Shown: piece after piece, positions 1 through 8,844 of the stretch
How positions within the stretch are numbered: the first letter of the stretch is position 1
Layout: every line of letters starts with the position of its first letter
The notes under the pieces: model-generated
The model's database searches: none
Told to the model about the DNA's origin: nothing
Seen by the model: the letters and a program-made list of their open reading frames with translations, nothing else
Position numbers and translations under genes: made by a program
Assembly: GCA_012934845.2 (NCBI GenBank)
Contig: WNNJ02002543.1
Coordinates: 186,001 to 250,000, forward strand
Length of the DNA: 64,000 bases
Reading direction: 5' to 3'
Source: Pomphorhynchus laevis
Taxonomy: Eukaryota > Acanthocephala > Palaeacanthocephala > Echinorhynchida > Pomphorhynchidae

Positions 1-1974
1 TCGAGAGCGAATGCACCCAGGCAAATCGTTAACATAAATGCTGAATAAAAGCGGACCCAAAACTGAACCTTGAGGTACTCCAATATGACATTCTCTAGAC
101 ACAGACAATGACCAATCGACAAGTACTCGAAAGCAACGATCACGAAGAAATTCTCTAATCCAATCAACTATTATGTTTGGGAGTCCAGTATTGACAAGTT
201 TCTGAAGAAGTAGACCATGATCTACTCTATCAAAAGCTTTAGAAAAGTCGAAGAATATAATGTCTGTATCGGTATAATGTGTCTTATTCGCTGTCCAATC
301 AAGATGAGCATCAAGCAAATTTGAAACAGTTGAATAACCCTCCCGAAATCCGTGCTGATTAGGGACTAAAATTTTTCCTACACGAAAAAACTCAACCATG
401 TAGCGATGCACAAACCTCTCCAACACTCTACAGCAAATGCAGGTAATGCTCACCGGCCTATAATTCTCGACGGAAGAGCGATCTCCCTTCTTGAAGTAGG
501 GAAGAACAATTGACTGCTTCCACACATTAGGAAGAGATCTTTCTAAGATTGACTGGCGAAAAATTGCACAGAGAGGAACGCAAATTGAGCCTGCTAATCT
601 GCGCAGATAAACAGAAGGTAGTAAGTCACAACCTCTTGAATTATTTGCTTTTAGACGGCGTAATTCGGAATAGACTTTAGCTGGCGTTATCAAATTGTCA
701 AGGTCCAACTCAAGACACGTGTCAGAGTAAGTGTTCAGCACACTAGATTCCATACAAAAAGTTTCATGTTCATTTGCGGGCTCTACTGAAGTGCAATAGT
801 GTGCCGCAAACTCTTCAGCTAGGTCATTCGCAGAAATGTCATAGAAGTAGTGACAAATCGAAGAATCAACAGCTCCCCTACTTGATAGGTACTGAAAAAG
901 GACCTTTAAATCGTATTTACACTTGTTAGCTAATGCATTCTCAAATGCACACCGCTTCTTTCTCTTCAATGAATTGAATAAATTTCTTGCCTGTTTAAAA
1001 ACATCATAACTACACTCCCCAACTTTGTAGCGATTGAAGATCAAATTACGAGTCCTCAATGTTGAACGTAACTCAGAATCGAACCAGGGAGAATCTTTTC
1101 GACGTGTCCTGCTTCTAAGTGGAGAGAATAAAATAAGCAGCGACTCTAAGGTTCTCTGAAAGTAATTCCACGCGCCGTGTACTCCAACAACAGCGGGATC
1201 TGGCCAGGAAGCTGTTGAAAGTATTGACTTAATTGCACCTGTGTTGGTTTTGAAAGCATTAACCACTTGATTTTCACGCGGACCTCGAGTTTCTTCTTGA
1301 AACCTTAACCTAATGATCACTACGCAATGATCAGACATACCGATCGGGGCATCATAACGGATAGCGTTAATAATCTCACTGTTCGAAGATAAACATACAT
1401 CTAATAGAGATCTACTGTCACTAGCAAAACGAGTGTAATTTTGGACATGCTGAGTTAAACCACAATAGATGATACACTCCAGAAGGTCATAGGAAGCATG
1501 GTCACAAGTAGGAAAAGCCGTATACGAATTCCAATCAACCGAAGGCATATTCAAGTCACCAAGTATTAAAACATTGGAGGTACCTTTAGAATAAAGTTCT
1601 ACTTCCCCAATCAGTTTATCTGTGGCGGCCAAGGGTGAACGATATACTACCCCCAGAACAAGCGGAGCGGTATGCATGAATTTTACCCGACACCACAAAC
1701 TTTCGACTTTATCAGAAGAAGTGCTAAGAATAGTTACTTTCACATCGTTGCTCACATAAAGAATAACACCTCCACCTCTTCCACTTTTACGATCACTGCG
1801 GAAAACCAGATAACCAGGGATGGAGACTTCATTATCAACAATATCACCATATAGCCATGATTCTGTGATAGCAAGTAATTTAGGACGAATTAACTGAACT
1901 CTATATCTCAGTTCATCTATCTTCGATATAAGACTGCGAACATTACCATGGAGTATTTCACAATGCCCCAACAT
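1..1974 (-). CDS. LINE ORF2: endonuclease and reverse transcriptase (partial)
   Basis: ORF2 of the left-edge LINE, 658 codons inside the window, C-terminus outside. The first in-frame ATG is at 1974-1972, though the frame is open further upstream into the end of ORF1. The AP-type endonuclease is first: LLAITESWL (catalytic Glu), then GVVYRSP, ILGDLNMPSVDW (the GDxN motif) and MSDHCVV (the SDH motif). A linker with SPWFDSELR follows. The reverse transcriptase begins with ENYRPVS, followed by HGFREGYST, DIIFFDFSKAFDRVDH (first catalytic Asp region) and GVPQGSVLGPLLFSIYVNDL. The YADD box would fall just beyond base 1. All visible motifs are intact, which together with ORF1 suggests recent activity. 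Confidence 0.85.
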   Translation of the reverse strand, partial: MLGHCEILHGNVRSLISKIDELRYRVQLIRPKLLAITESWLYGDIVDNEVSIPGYLVFRSDRKSGRGGGVILYVSNDVKVTILSTSSDKVESLWCRVKFMHTAPLVLGVVYRSPLAATDKLIGEVELYSKGTSNVLILGDLNMPSVDWNSYTAFPTCDHASYDLLECIIYCGLTQHVQNYTRFASDSRSLLDVCLSSNSEIINAIRYDAPIGMSDHCVVIIRLRFQEETRGPRENQVVNAFKTNTGAIKSILSTASWPDPAVVGVHGAWNYFQRTLESLLILFSPLRSRTRRKDSPWFDSELRSTLRTRNLIFNRYKVGECSYDVFKQARNLFNSLKRKKRCAFENALANKCKYDLKVLFQYLSSRGAVDSSICHYFYDISANDLAEEFAAHYCTSVEPANEHETFCMESSVLNTYSDTCLELDLDNLITPAKVYSELRRLKANNSRGCDLLPSVYLRRLAGSICVPLCAIFRQSILERSLPNVWKQSIVLPYFKKGDRSSVENYRPVSITCICCRVLERFVHRYMVEFFRVGKILVPNQHGFREGYSTVSNLLDAHLDWTANKTHYTDTDIIFFDFSKAFDRVDHGLLLQKLVNTGLPNIIVDWIREFLRDRCFRVLVDWSLSVSRECHIGVPQGSVLGPLLFSIYVNDLPGCIRSR

Positions 1975-2033
1975 ACCTCTGGGAGTATTCCTATCACCCC
2001 TTACACATCCTAATAACCCGGACGCTAAACCAT

Positions 2034-3581
2034 TTAGACTCTGATAGGCAGAGTAGACGAGCCCGTTTCGATTACAGAATGCACGCGAGGCGACATGACT
2101 AGTGGGCTCCAACTCAGCCGGGTGCGTCGCTTCACAATCTGAAAATTTTTCACATAGAGATTTGTTTCTCCTTTAGCAACACGAGATGCTAGTTCCTCTT
2201 TAACCTTCGATAATTTTTTTCGTTCTGATACATCAAGATCTTTCAGCAGTCGAATATTAGACCCTTTGAGACGGAACGAGTTTCGCAACATTAAGGTAGC
2301 ATGAAGTTGGTTATGGAAGACAGCTTTGAGTAGTCGGGGTTTATTATTTAAAGCATTACGCTTACCTAGACGGAAAAGAGCGACAAGTTTAACTTTTTGG
2401 ACTGTCTCAATGTCACAGGAGCCAAGTACATGTGCCAGAATAGACCTCAAACTCTGAATGTCGTCATTCAGTCGTGCTTGCGCATTCTCGAAGATAGACT
2501 CGGGCACATTAGCTAGAATAACTGAGCATCCTCTATTATATATACGCTTATTTGAGATCACCCTATCAAGACCATCACAGGACACAGCAGATTGTGTATC
2601 TGTACATGCACGTAAGCTGGGTATTTGAGTATCCGTTTTAACAATATTCCGCAAGCTAGATAAGTCTGTCTGGGTCTGTGAATCATGAGACTCTAAAGAA
2701 CTTGATGATGACATCAAGGTGACGTGTGCGTTGCCTGAGGAAACAAACTGACCATCTTTGTTTGAGATAGTACGAAATGTCGCATTGTGAGCATTCGACA
2801 TCTTCGGTGTATCACTTTGTGAAATCGCTTCATCAGACAGAATATATTTCGAGACTTCGTCATACGGTCTTGACACTGAATTTGGAGTTGAATAGGAAGA
2901 ACGCAAATATCCCCACTTCCAAATACGGGATGCTACAGGTCCATCGCTGCCGACATGAGCGCCAGTTGTTCGAGTTCGGTTGTCAATATGTAAAGCAATA
3001 TCGGGAGAAGGACGATCAACGACAACGCATGTAGTCATATCGTTCGTAGTTTGTGATACTTTAGGGACTGTATTTTCAGCAATTTGTTGCAATTTGCGAT
3101 CGTTTGTATTCTCATCAAGGGGAATAACGCAGGCAGTCGTATCATCACCAACCTGCGCATCCACAGGAACTATATTTTTAAGAGGATGTTGAGCTTTGGA
3201 AGAGGATATTTTATCGTCCATGAGAACGGTTCGACTGAGAGATTGGTTATGTGCTTCTTCAAATTCGACCAAAATATTAAGCTCCTTCACAGCACAAAAG
3301 CCACATAAATAAGCATCATCGAAATTCTTTTTTAACTTGCGCATACAAATAGTGGTCCAGGTGTCACACAAATCATTCGAACACTGGACTTGGACAGATG
3401 TACACTCATCAATTATGCTTGCGTTTAGAGATACGGTGTTTACATTGAACTTCTTGTCCAATGCGGTGCCCAATATTGGACAAGAAGGTGTAAACACCTT
3501 CTTGTCCAATACGGTGTTTACATTGGACTTCTTCATGTTGAGTACACGACAAAGCCGCAAATGGCTGTTCAGTCTGTTCAT
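2034..3581 (-). CDS. LINE ORF1 protein (zinc-finger/coiled-coil type)
   Basis: A 515-residue ORF1 of the left-edge LINE, presumed to be the RNA-binding chaperone that coats the element's transcript. Residues about 62-97 hold a Cys-rich PHD-like cluster with pairs like CSNDLC and CGFC, as in other CR1-type ORF1s. The middle is Ser/Thr/Asn-rich and probably disordered. From about residue 340 a globular RRM-like part begins (SVILANVPES, then a basic region with SERKKLSKVKEEL). The ATG at 3581 has no in-frame alternative of equal length. The N-terminus contains an imperfect internal repeat built on NVNTV and LDKK, made by an imperfect inverted/tandem DNA repeat near 3440-3530. ORF2 follows about 60 bp after the stop. 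The link to ORF2 is secure; the fine domain naming is inference. Confidence 0.75.
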   Translation of the reverse strand: MNRLNSHLRLCRVLNMKKSNVNTVLDKKVFTPSCPILGTALDKKFNVNTVSLNASIIDECTSVQVQCSNDLCDTWTTICMRKLKKNFDDAYLCGFCAVKELNILVEFEEAHNQSLSRTVLMDDKISSSKAQHPLKNIVPVDAQVGDDTTACVIPLDENTNDRKLQQIAENTVPKVSQTTNDMTTCVVVDRPSPDIALHIDNRTRTTGAHVGSDGPVASRIWKWGYLRSSYSTPNSVSRPYDEVSKYILSDEAISQSDTPKMSNAHNATFRTISNKDGQFVSSGNAHVTLMSSSSSLESHDSQTQTDLSSLRNIVKTDTQIPSLRACTDTQSAVSCDGLDRVISNKRIYNRGCSVILANVPESIFENAQARLNDDIQSLRSILAHVLGSCDIETVQKVKLVALFRLGKRNALNNKPRLLKAVFHNQLHATLMLRNSFRLKGSNIRLLKDLDVSERKKLSKVKEELASRVAKGETNLYVKNFQIVKRRTRLSWSPLVMSPRVHSVIETGSSTLPIRV

Positions 3582-3629
3582 TGTTGATATTAAAAAAATA
3601 AAAAATTAAATGTAGAATGTAGAATGTAA

Positions 3630-4335
3630 TCAGCCGAATGGGATGTTAAACACTGATTGATGGTTCGAGCTGTCATGAATCCACTTAATCACTTGAAGTT
3701 TAAAATGTGAATAGCTAGAGACACAAGCAATTTTTTCAAGTAGTGCATTCCAAATGTTTATTACACGATGGGAGTGTTTCATTATTTGAGGATTTTTACC
3801 AGAGAGAATTTATAGAGGGTTAGGCGATGTTCACGAGAATCTGTAGTTCTAAACGTTATAATATATTGTGGAATATCCTTTAAAGGATTTGACAATTGCC
3901 CACATTGTCAAGTGATCAAGTTACAATAGTGTTTGTGTCATTTAAGATAAACCTAACAAGGATAACCTGTCATCATACGAATACGGATTATGAAAGCAAA
4001 TTTGAGACCCGCAACGAATCACTTATTCAAGATCGGTAATTTCTTTTTAGTACATGGAAAACAGCTTGAATGCAGTACTCAAGATGTGTCAAGAAGAACA
4101 ATAAAGGACAATAAAGGACAATAAAGAACAATAAAGGAGTTTGAAGACAAGGATTCATTATCGGGATGCGAGTTTTGATGTAATACAAGGCTCGAACTGC
4201 CTTACTGCGAGTAAAGTCGGTATTCAAACGTGTTTTTAGTGTCTTGTGTATTATTACACCCAAATCCTTTTGTTCCGACACAATAGTAAGTATCTGTCCT
4301 CCAATGTGGTAACTATGATCGATCCCAACTCCAAT
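3630..4335 (-). mobile_element. CR1-type LINE relic, reverse-transcriptase C-terminus
   Basis: The minus strand reads EQKDLGVIIHKTLK, then a stretch around KAVRALYYIKTRIP and THLEYCIQAV, followed after several breaks by RTTDSREHRLTLYKF and VINIWNALLE. These are the usual C-terminal motifs after the RT domain in CR1-type LINEs. The open piece 4027-4281 includes a short minisatellite at 4098-4137 that pads the frame. The element is dead and 5' truncated, ending next to the 5' end of the left-edge LINE. Confidence 0.6.
4098..4137. repeat. Minisatellite, four copies of a 10-bp unit
   Basis: Four adjacent units of acaataaagg, the third with one change (final g to a). It lies inside the LINE relic on either side and must have expanded after the insertion. 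Confidence 0.85.
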
Positions 4336-4529
4336 CTAACCTCACACATACACATTTACTTATATAGTTATTATAGGAACGAAGAAGAAAATATCCTTTA
4401 TTTGATAAAAATTCTATATTTCGATATATGTAAAAAATAATATACATAAGGAATCGTACATGTTTATCACCAAGCAGATCCGTGAATTCAACATCGATTC
4501 GTGTATGTTCGATGATTGAAATTTTTGAT

Positions 4530-4872
4530 GACACAGCACGTTGCTTTAATTCCATCTATAAGTCATCAGCAATACGCTACATTTCAGTATTTATGAACCT
4601 CATCAGCTACGGACTCAATACCTACGTGTCACGCTTCAGTCTTTGTGATATTTGCTTACGATCATTCGATTCGTCTGCTATATTGACAATAAGATTAAAT
4701 GAAATAGTTTTATTTATTTTCCAAATATTATTGAAATTATTTCTGATTTCAAATTAAATCATCGATGGTAGGGGAAGGTTCTACCTTCAATTTGAAAACC
4801 TACAAATTTTTCAAATTAATTACTATTATCAAACGCGTCATATATAGTTTGCTTACTAATTTTAAGTTAATC
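4530..4872 (-). repeat. Hammerhead-bearing interspersed repeat, copy 1 (degenerate)
   Basis: On the minus strand this matches the plus-strand repeat at 43680-43990 over most of its length, including a shared C-rich stretch (plus-strand ggtaggggaaggt here, cctccccctacc there) and the tract around a CTGATGAGG core (near 4608-4616). Here the GAAA segment has changed to GAAG, so the ribozyme core is probably dead. See the finding on reversed-order hammerheads. Confidence 0.55.
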
Positions 4873-5340
4873 TGATTATTAGATCAGTCAGTTGCTGATG
4901 AGGTCCACCAATAAGACTTTCCAACTTGAAAGTCTCAATATATTCAGTGATGTACAACATGGCTTCAGGAAGAACATATCTACGATCACCCATCTTGCAA
5001 CATCAAGACACAGTTGGGCTGATTCCATGCGCTCAGGTGTTGGACTCGATGTGCTTTTCTTTGATCTGTCTAAAGCCTTCGACTGTGTGAAACATAACAT
5101 TCTACTCTCAGCACTTTGGCACTACGGTATCACAGGTCCTATCTATAGATGGCTGCGTTCATTCCCGACATCTCGTTTCTTCGCAGTCAAGATCGGCAGT
5201 GTCTTGTCTGAATGGCGTCCTATGTTTGTAGGGGTTCCTCAGGGGTGTGTAATCAGCCCACTACTCTTCAACGTCTACATCAACTCAGTCCCTTCTGTCG
5301 TAAATTCACAGTGTGTTTTGTACGCTGACGACCTTAACAT

Positions 5341-6440
5341 ATAATAATACAAATAATAATAATAATACAAATTTATTTAATGTGGCAAATGCGTACAAGC
5401 TGTACGCTTACAAGTCCACAAACAAAAATGAAAAAGTCAAGCAGATAAATTGTTAAAATGGGATCGGATTTGTCGTTTGAAGCACTGCAGGGAAGTTGAT
5501 TGGCGTATATGAATGGGTAGATGATTCCACGATAGAGGAGCAGCCACCAGGAAGGAGCAGAGTCCAAATGAGGTAGAGTAGTTTGGGACATGTAAAAGAA
5601 GGGAATTACAGGAACGCAAGGAACAGTAAACAGGACGAGAATTATCAAGAAAAGGAAGGTTGAGAAATGAAGGGGGTATGAAAAGTTACAAGGCGGAAAG
5701 CAACGATAAGAAGACGAATTTGAACACGACAATAAATTGTAGGCAAATCGAGAGAAGCAAGATGGTAGGATGTATGATCAAAACGACGAAGACGGAGGAG
5801 AATTCAGACAGCTGCGTTGACAATGCGTTATAGGGGAAGAAGAGTGGATTTAGGTTAGTTGGAAAATAGACTAAGACAATAATCGAGTCTAGAAAAAAGG
5901 AGAGAAGATATGATAGTCATACAAGAAGGTAAATCGATCAATCTACGAACTTGACGGAGGTTGCGGAGTATCAAGGTAGATGAGCGTACTTTATTTCTAA
6001 CGAAAGGTTTAAGTGAAAGTCGGTTGTCAAAATGGAAGCCTAGGAAAACGAGATTATCAACGATAGGAAGAATTGTAGAATTCAATGGTACGGAGGGAGG
6101 TTCGAAGCTGAGGCGTCGAGGTAGGATCCACATAATTTTGGATTTTCAGGATTCAGAGAAAGGCAAAGGGAAGAAAGATGACTGGAAATTGAGACAAGAC
6201 AGTTGGAAGCAGAAATACTAAGATCGTGAATACGATAAACAGGTGCATGAGTATAGATGAGAATGTCATCAGCATATTGCATAACATGGAAGTTAAATTT
6301 ATGGGAAATCGAAGACAAATCACAGAGAAGAAGAGAGAAAAGCATAGGGCCTAATACTGAGCCTTGTGGAACCCCGGCGGGATGGACGAAGGATGGGAGA
6401 AAGAAGAGTTAGAATAACCAATGAATATGGCATCACTGGG
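5341..6440 (-). mobile_element. L2/CR1-like LINE, family A, copy 1 (5' truncated)
   Basis: A minus-strand LINE 3' part nearly identical to 8766-9840. On the minus strand it reads from MLFSLLLCDLSSISHKF and NFHVMQYADDILIYTH, through LSLNPENPKLCG and LGFHFDNRLSLKPFV, to FSRLDYCLSLF. It then reaches the 3' UTR and an AT-rich tail of repeated ATT/TAT at 5341-5370. It carries several frameshifts. It is inserted head-to-head into the plus-strand LINE at 4890-7343 and ends at a templated inverted repeat (6431-6484). Confidence 0.75.
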
Positions 6441-6484
6441 ACTATCCAATGAATATGGCATTCATTGGATAGTCCCAGTGATGT
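6431..6484. repeat. Perfect 24-bp inverted repeat at a LINE 5' junction
   Basis: Bases at 6431-6454 and 6459-6482 (approximate to one or two bases) are exact reverse complements with a short spacer. A 16-bp direct repeat, ccaatgaatatggcat, is also present twice here (about 6418 and 6446). The right arm is the native coding sequence of the interrupted LINE (SPSDVT); the left arm is an inverted copy of it. Confidence 0.8.
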
Positions 6485-7439
6485 AACTATACTCCAGAAA
6501 GATGTCGATATGGTTTCTCGATTGTGCAATGCTGTCGGACTCAAAGTAAACCATGCGAAATGTTCCCACCAACATATTGGAAAAGGGACCTTCAGTGGTA
6601 GCTACCGAATTGAGGGCTGTCAGATTGTAAATGTCTCGAAAATTTCGGATCTGGGTGTGATTGTAACTAGTGACTTAGGCTCCTGCTCTAATGTCGATCA
6701 TGTTGTAAGCAAGTGCGTTTGCCTCCTCGGTCTTGTACGTAGGGTGTTCGATCATCTTGATTCTGTGGGATTGCGTACCTTTTCCAATGCGCAATCCTCT
6801 CACACATGATGTATGGGTCCGTCGTTGCTCACCCTCAGTTCCAGCTTGAGCTGGACGCTTACGAACGCATTCTCCATCGGTGCACACATTTGGTGCGGTC
6901 CATACGTTCGTTACCTTACGAGAAACGCCTGCGCTGTCTTGACGTTCCCCCAGTGAAAATTTAACTGAAATTTAATGATTTGATGTTCGTGTGGAGTTGC
7001 TTGACCACCCCAGGCCAATTTTGCAAGGACACGTTTGAGCTAAAAACCAACGATCGCATACGTGGTCACAACTATATGCTGAAGAGAAGACGAGCCTGCA
7101 ATAAACGAATATCAACAATCCATGATAGAATTGTACCTATCTGGAATGGTATACCTGCTATGACGATAAATGGTAACCTGGGGAGTTTTAAACGACGGTT
7201 GCGAAATTACCTCAGGATGCGTTGTCGTCATGCCTGAATTGCACATTATTTCGTTTATTCAATTTCTGTTTTCCCTGTTGTGAACCAACATGTTCTAGCT
7301 GTTCAAGCTCTTTTTGTTGTCGAAAATATAATAATAATATTTTTTTAAAATTAATATCATAAATATTATTACATTAATATAGGTTCTCGCAAATGAGCCT
7401 TAATTTATAATTTAAAAAACCTCACCATGCCAGTTTTAA

Positions 7440-8765
7440 TATTCAAAAAGTCACTAAATTATTCTTCCTGGATTAAGCATAAATCCCTTTGAGGACGATT
7501 TATAGCTGATCGAGCTCCACGGATACGTCAAGAAGTCATCTTTGAAAGGATAACGCCGATGACACTACGTAATCTGGTTATTTCATCGTTGTATGAGCTG
7601 TTATGACTCCTTGCCAGGGAGCTCGCGATTCTCTTTAACAGGATTGCCGCTTCCGTACCCGCCCCACCGAGCATCGAAAATACTACTGGAATAAATGACG
7701 CATGCTCTATGTTATTTACTCTCTCAAGATACTTCCTTTTCTTCCTTAGTTTATGATATTCGAAGCATGGTCCGATACTCTTACTGGAGTTAGAGGAAGC
7801 GTATGCGTTGAACACGCAGATATCAAGGAAAGTACACTCCGTTCTGTTTCCAAAGATTCCGGAACATGATATGTCAAGTCTCGCTTTACGATCAATAGTT
7901 GTACCGTAAATTTGGAAGCATATTTCATCATGCAGAGGGGATAGTTTTGGCTCGATTGCTACGTTATGACAACATTCGGATAATCTATTCGCTAGAAAAT
8001 CACGGACGACATCGTGTCTCATTGATGGCAAGCCGCCTAAAGGGCACGAGAAAGTGTGTGATATCGAGTTTTGTTCTTTACATTGGCAGTATTTCGGTGA
8101 TGAGGGATGGAGAAATCCGTGTCTGGTGGCTAGTGCATCTTAAAAGACTGTATTATTTATTCTGGAAGAAAAACTGTTTGTTGGGTATGTTGACAACCAC
8201 GAAGATAATCCAGATACTGATGCATGCTCAATGGCATTCTTAAGAGTAGGGTCGACCTAATTTATAATGTCATTGCGATTCATCCTTTCCGCTTTTAAAC
8301 GGTTAGCACAAATTTCTTTACATAATCTGTTTTGATTATTTATTAGATCTAGCCCTGTAACGTCTCCTAAACATGGCTCGCACACCATACGTGAAGCGTT
8401 ATATTCTTGGTCTACTGAACGCATAGGGTCTTTAACGCCGATACCACCATCTCTCAAAGTCATGTTAAACACCCTTCATATAACTTCATTTGTTTCAATA
8501 TCAATTCCAGTTTATTCAGTAATCACCGATCTTATCGATTGTGCCAGCGCCTCAAACCATTCAATCGAGCAATGACATGATCGTTGCATATGTATCCATT
8601 TTTGTTAGAGAGATCTTATGATAGCAACGAATGCGATCTGTAGCTCTGAACGACCGATTTGTGTGAGACGAGTAACTGTATCGATCAACGAACGTACATC
8701 AGATTGAATATGCTATTTTACAAAGTCATCATTTCCAATGGGAGACCCCAAGATAGACACGCCAT
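7440..8765 (-). mobile_element. Retroelement with nuclease-like C-terminal domain, 3' half
   Basis: The minus strand continues the element whose 5' half is at 13165-14150. Directly after the intervening LINE it reads MDGVSILGSPIGNDDFVK, the expected next motif after an RT palm. It then reads LRDGGIGVKDPMRSVDQEYN (8257-8472), and the last open piece 7528-8031 has GGLPSMRHDVVRDF, RKARLDISCSG, FLDICVFNAYA, FEYHKLRKKRKYL and VNNIEHASFIPVVF. From memory, these match the C-terminal region seen in a family of animal reverse transcriptases best known from cnidarians and molluscs. The Asp/Asp-x-Val/Lys pattern suggests a PD-(D/E)XK-like nuclease; that part is inference. Confidence 0.65.
7528..8031 (-). 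pseudogene. Nuclease-like C-terminal domain of a retroelement
   Basis: A 167-residue open segment with the ordered motifs MRHDVVRDFLANRL, RKARLDISCSGIFG, TFLDICVFNAYAS, EYHKLRKKRKYLERV and IEHASFIPVVFSMLGGAG. In the family this segment is the end of one polyprotein with the reverse transcriptase. Here it is separated from upstream sequence by frameshifts, so I treat it as a pseudogene fragment of the split element rather than a gene with its own start. Function as the strand-nicking nuclease of the element is an inference from the charged motif spacing. Confidence 0.55.
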
Positions 8766-8844
8766 CCATAATAATACAAATTTATTTAATGTGGCAAATG
8801 CGTATAAGCTGTAGCTTACAAGTCCACAAACAAAAATGAAAAAG

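Larger units (their letters stand above)
1..3610 (-). mobile_element. Two-ORF LINE (CR1/Jockey-superfamily type), 3' part beyond the window
   Basis: A minus-strand non-LTR retrotransposon entering the window from the left. Its 5' end lies near 3610, next to the tail of an older LINE. ORF1 (2034-3581) and ORF2 (from 1974 to the window edge) are both open; I checked every triplet of the ORF2 frame from 1974 to 1 and saw no stop. Endonuclease and the first half of the reverse transcriptase are present. Most LINEs in this window are visibly decayed, so this copy looks young. Clade assignment is by motif style only (CR1/L2/Jockey). Confidence 0.8.
4890..7343 (+). mobile_element. LINE relic (reverse transcriptase to 3' end), split by another LINE
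   Basis: Plus-strand reverse-transcriptase sequence in three visible pieces. 4892-5344 reads QHGFRKNISTITHLATS, LDVLFFDLSKAFDCVKHN, FVGVPQGCVISPLLFNVYIN and ends exactly at YADDLNI. 6465-6809 resumes with SPSDVTILQKDVDMVSRLC and continues through VNHAKCSHQHIG and ISDLGVIVTSDL. 6980-7237 gives the C-terminal RTRACNKR-like and RIVPIWNGIPA motifs. The 3' end near 7343 has an ATAATAATA tail. The interruption, a minus-strand LINE at 5341-6440, falls inside the palm just after YADD. The third piece is also displaced in frame, so the copy is old. Confidence 0.75.
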
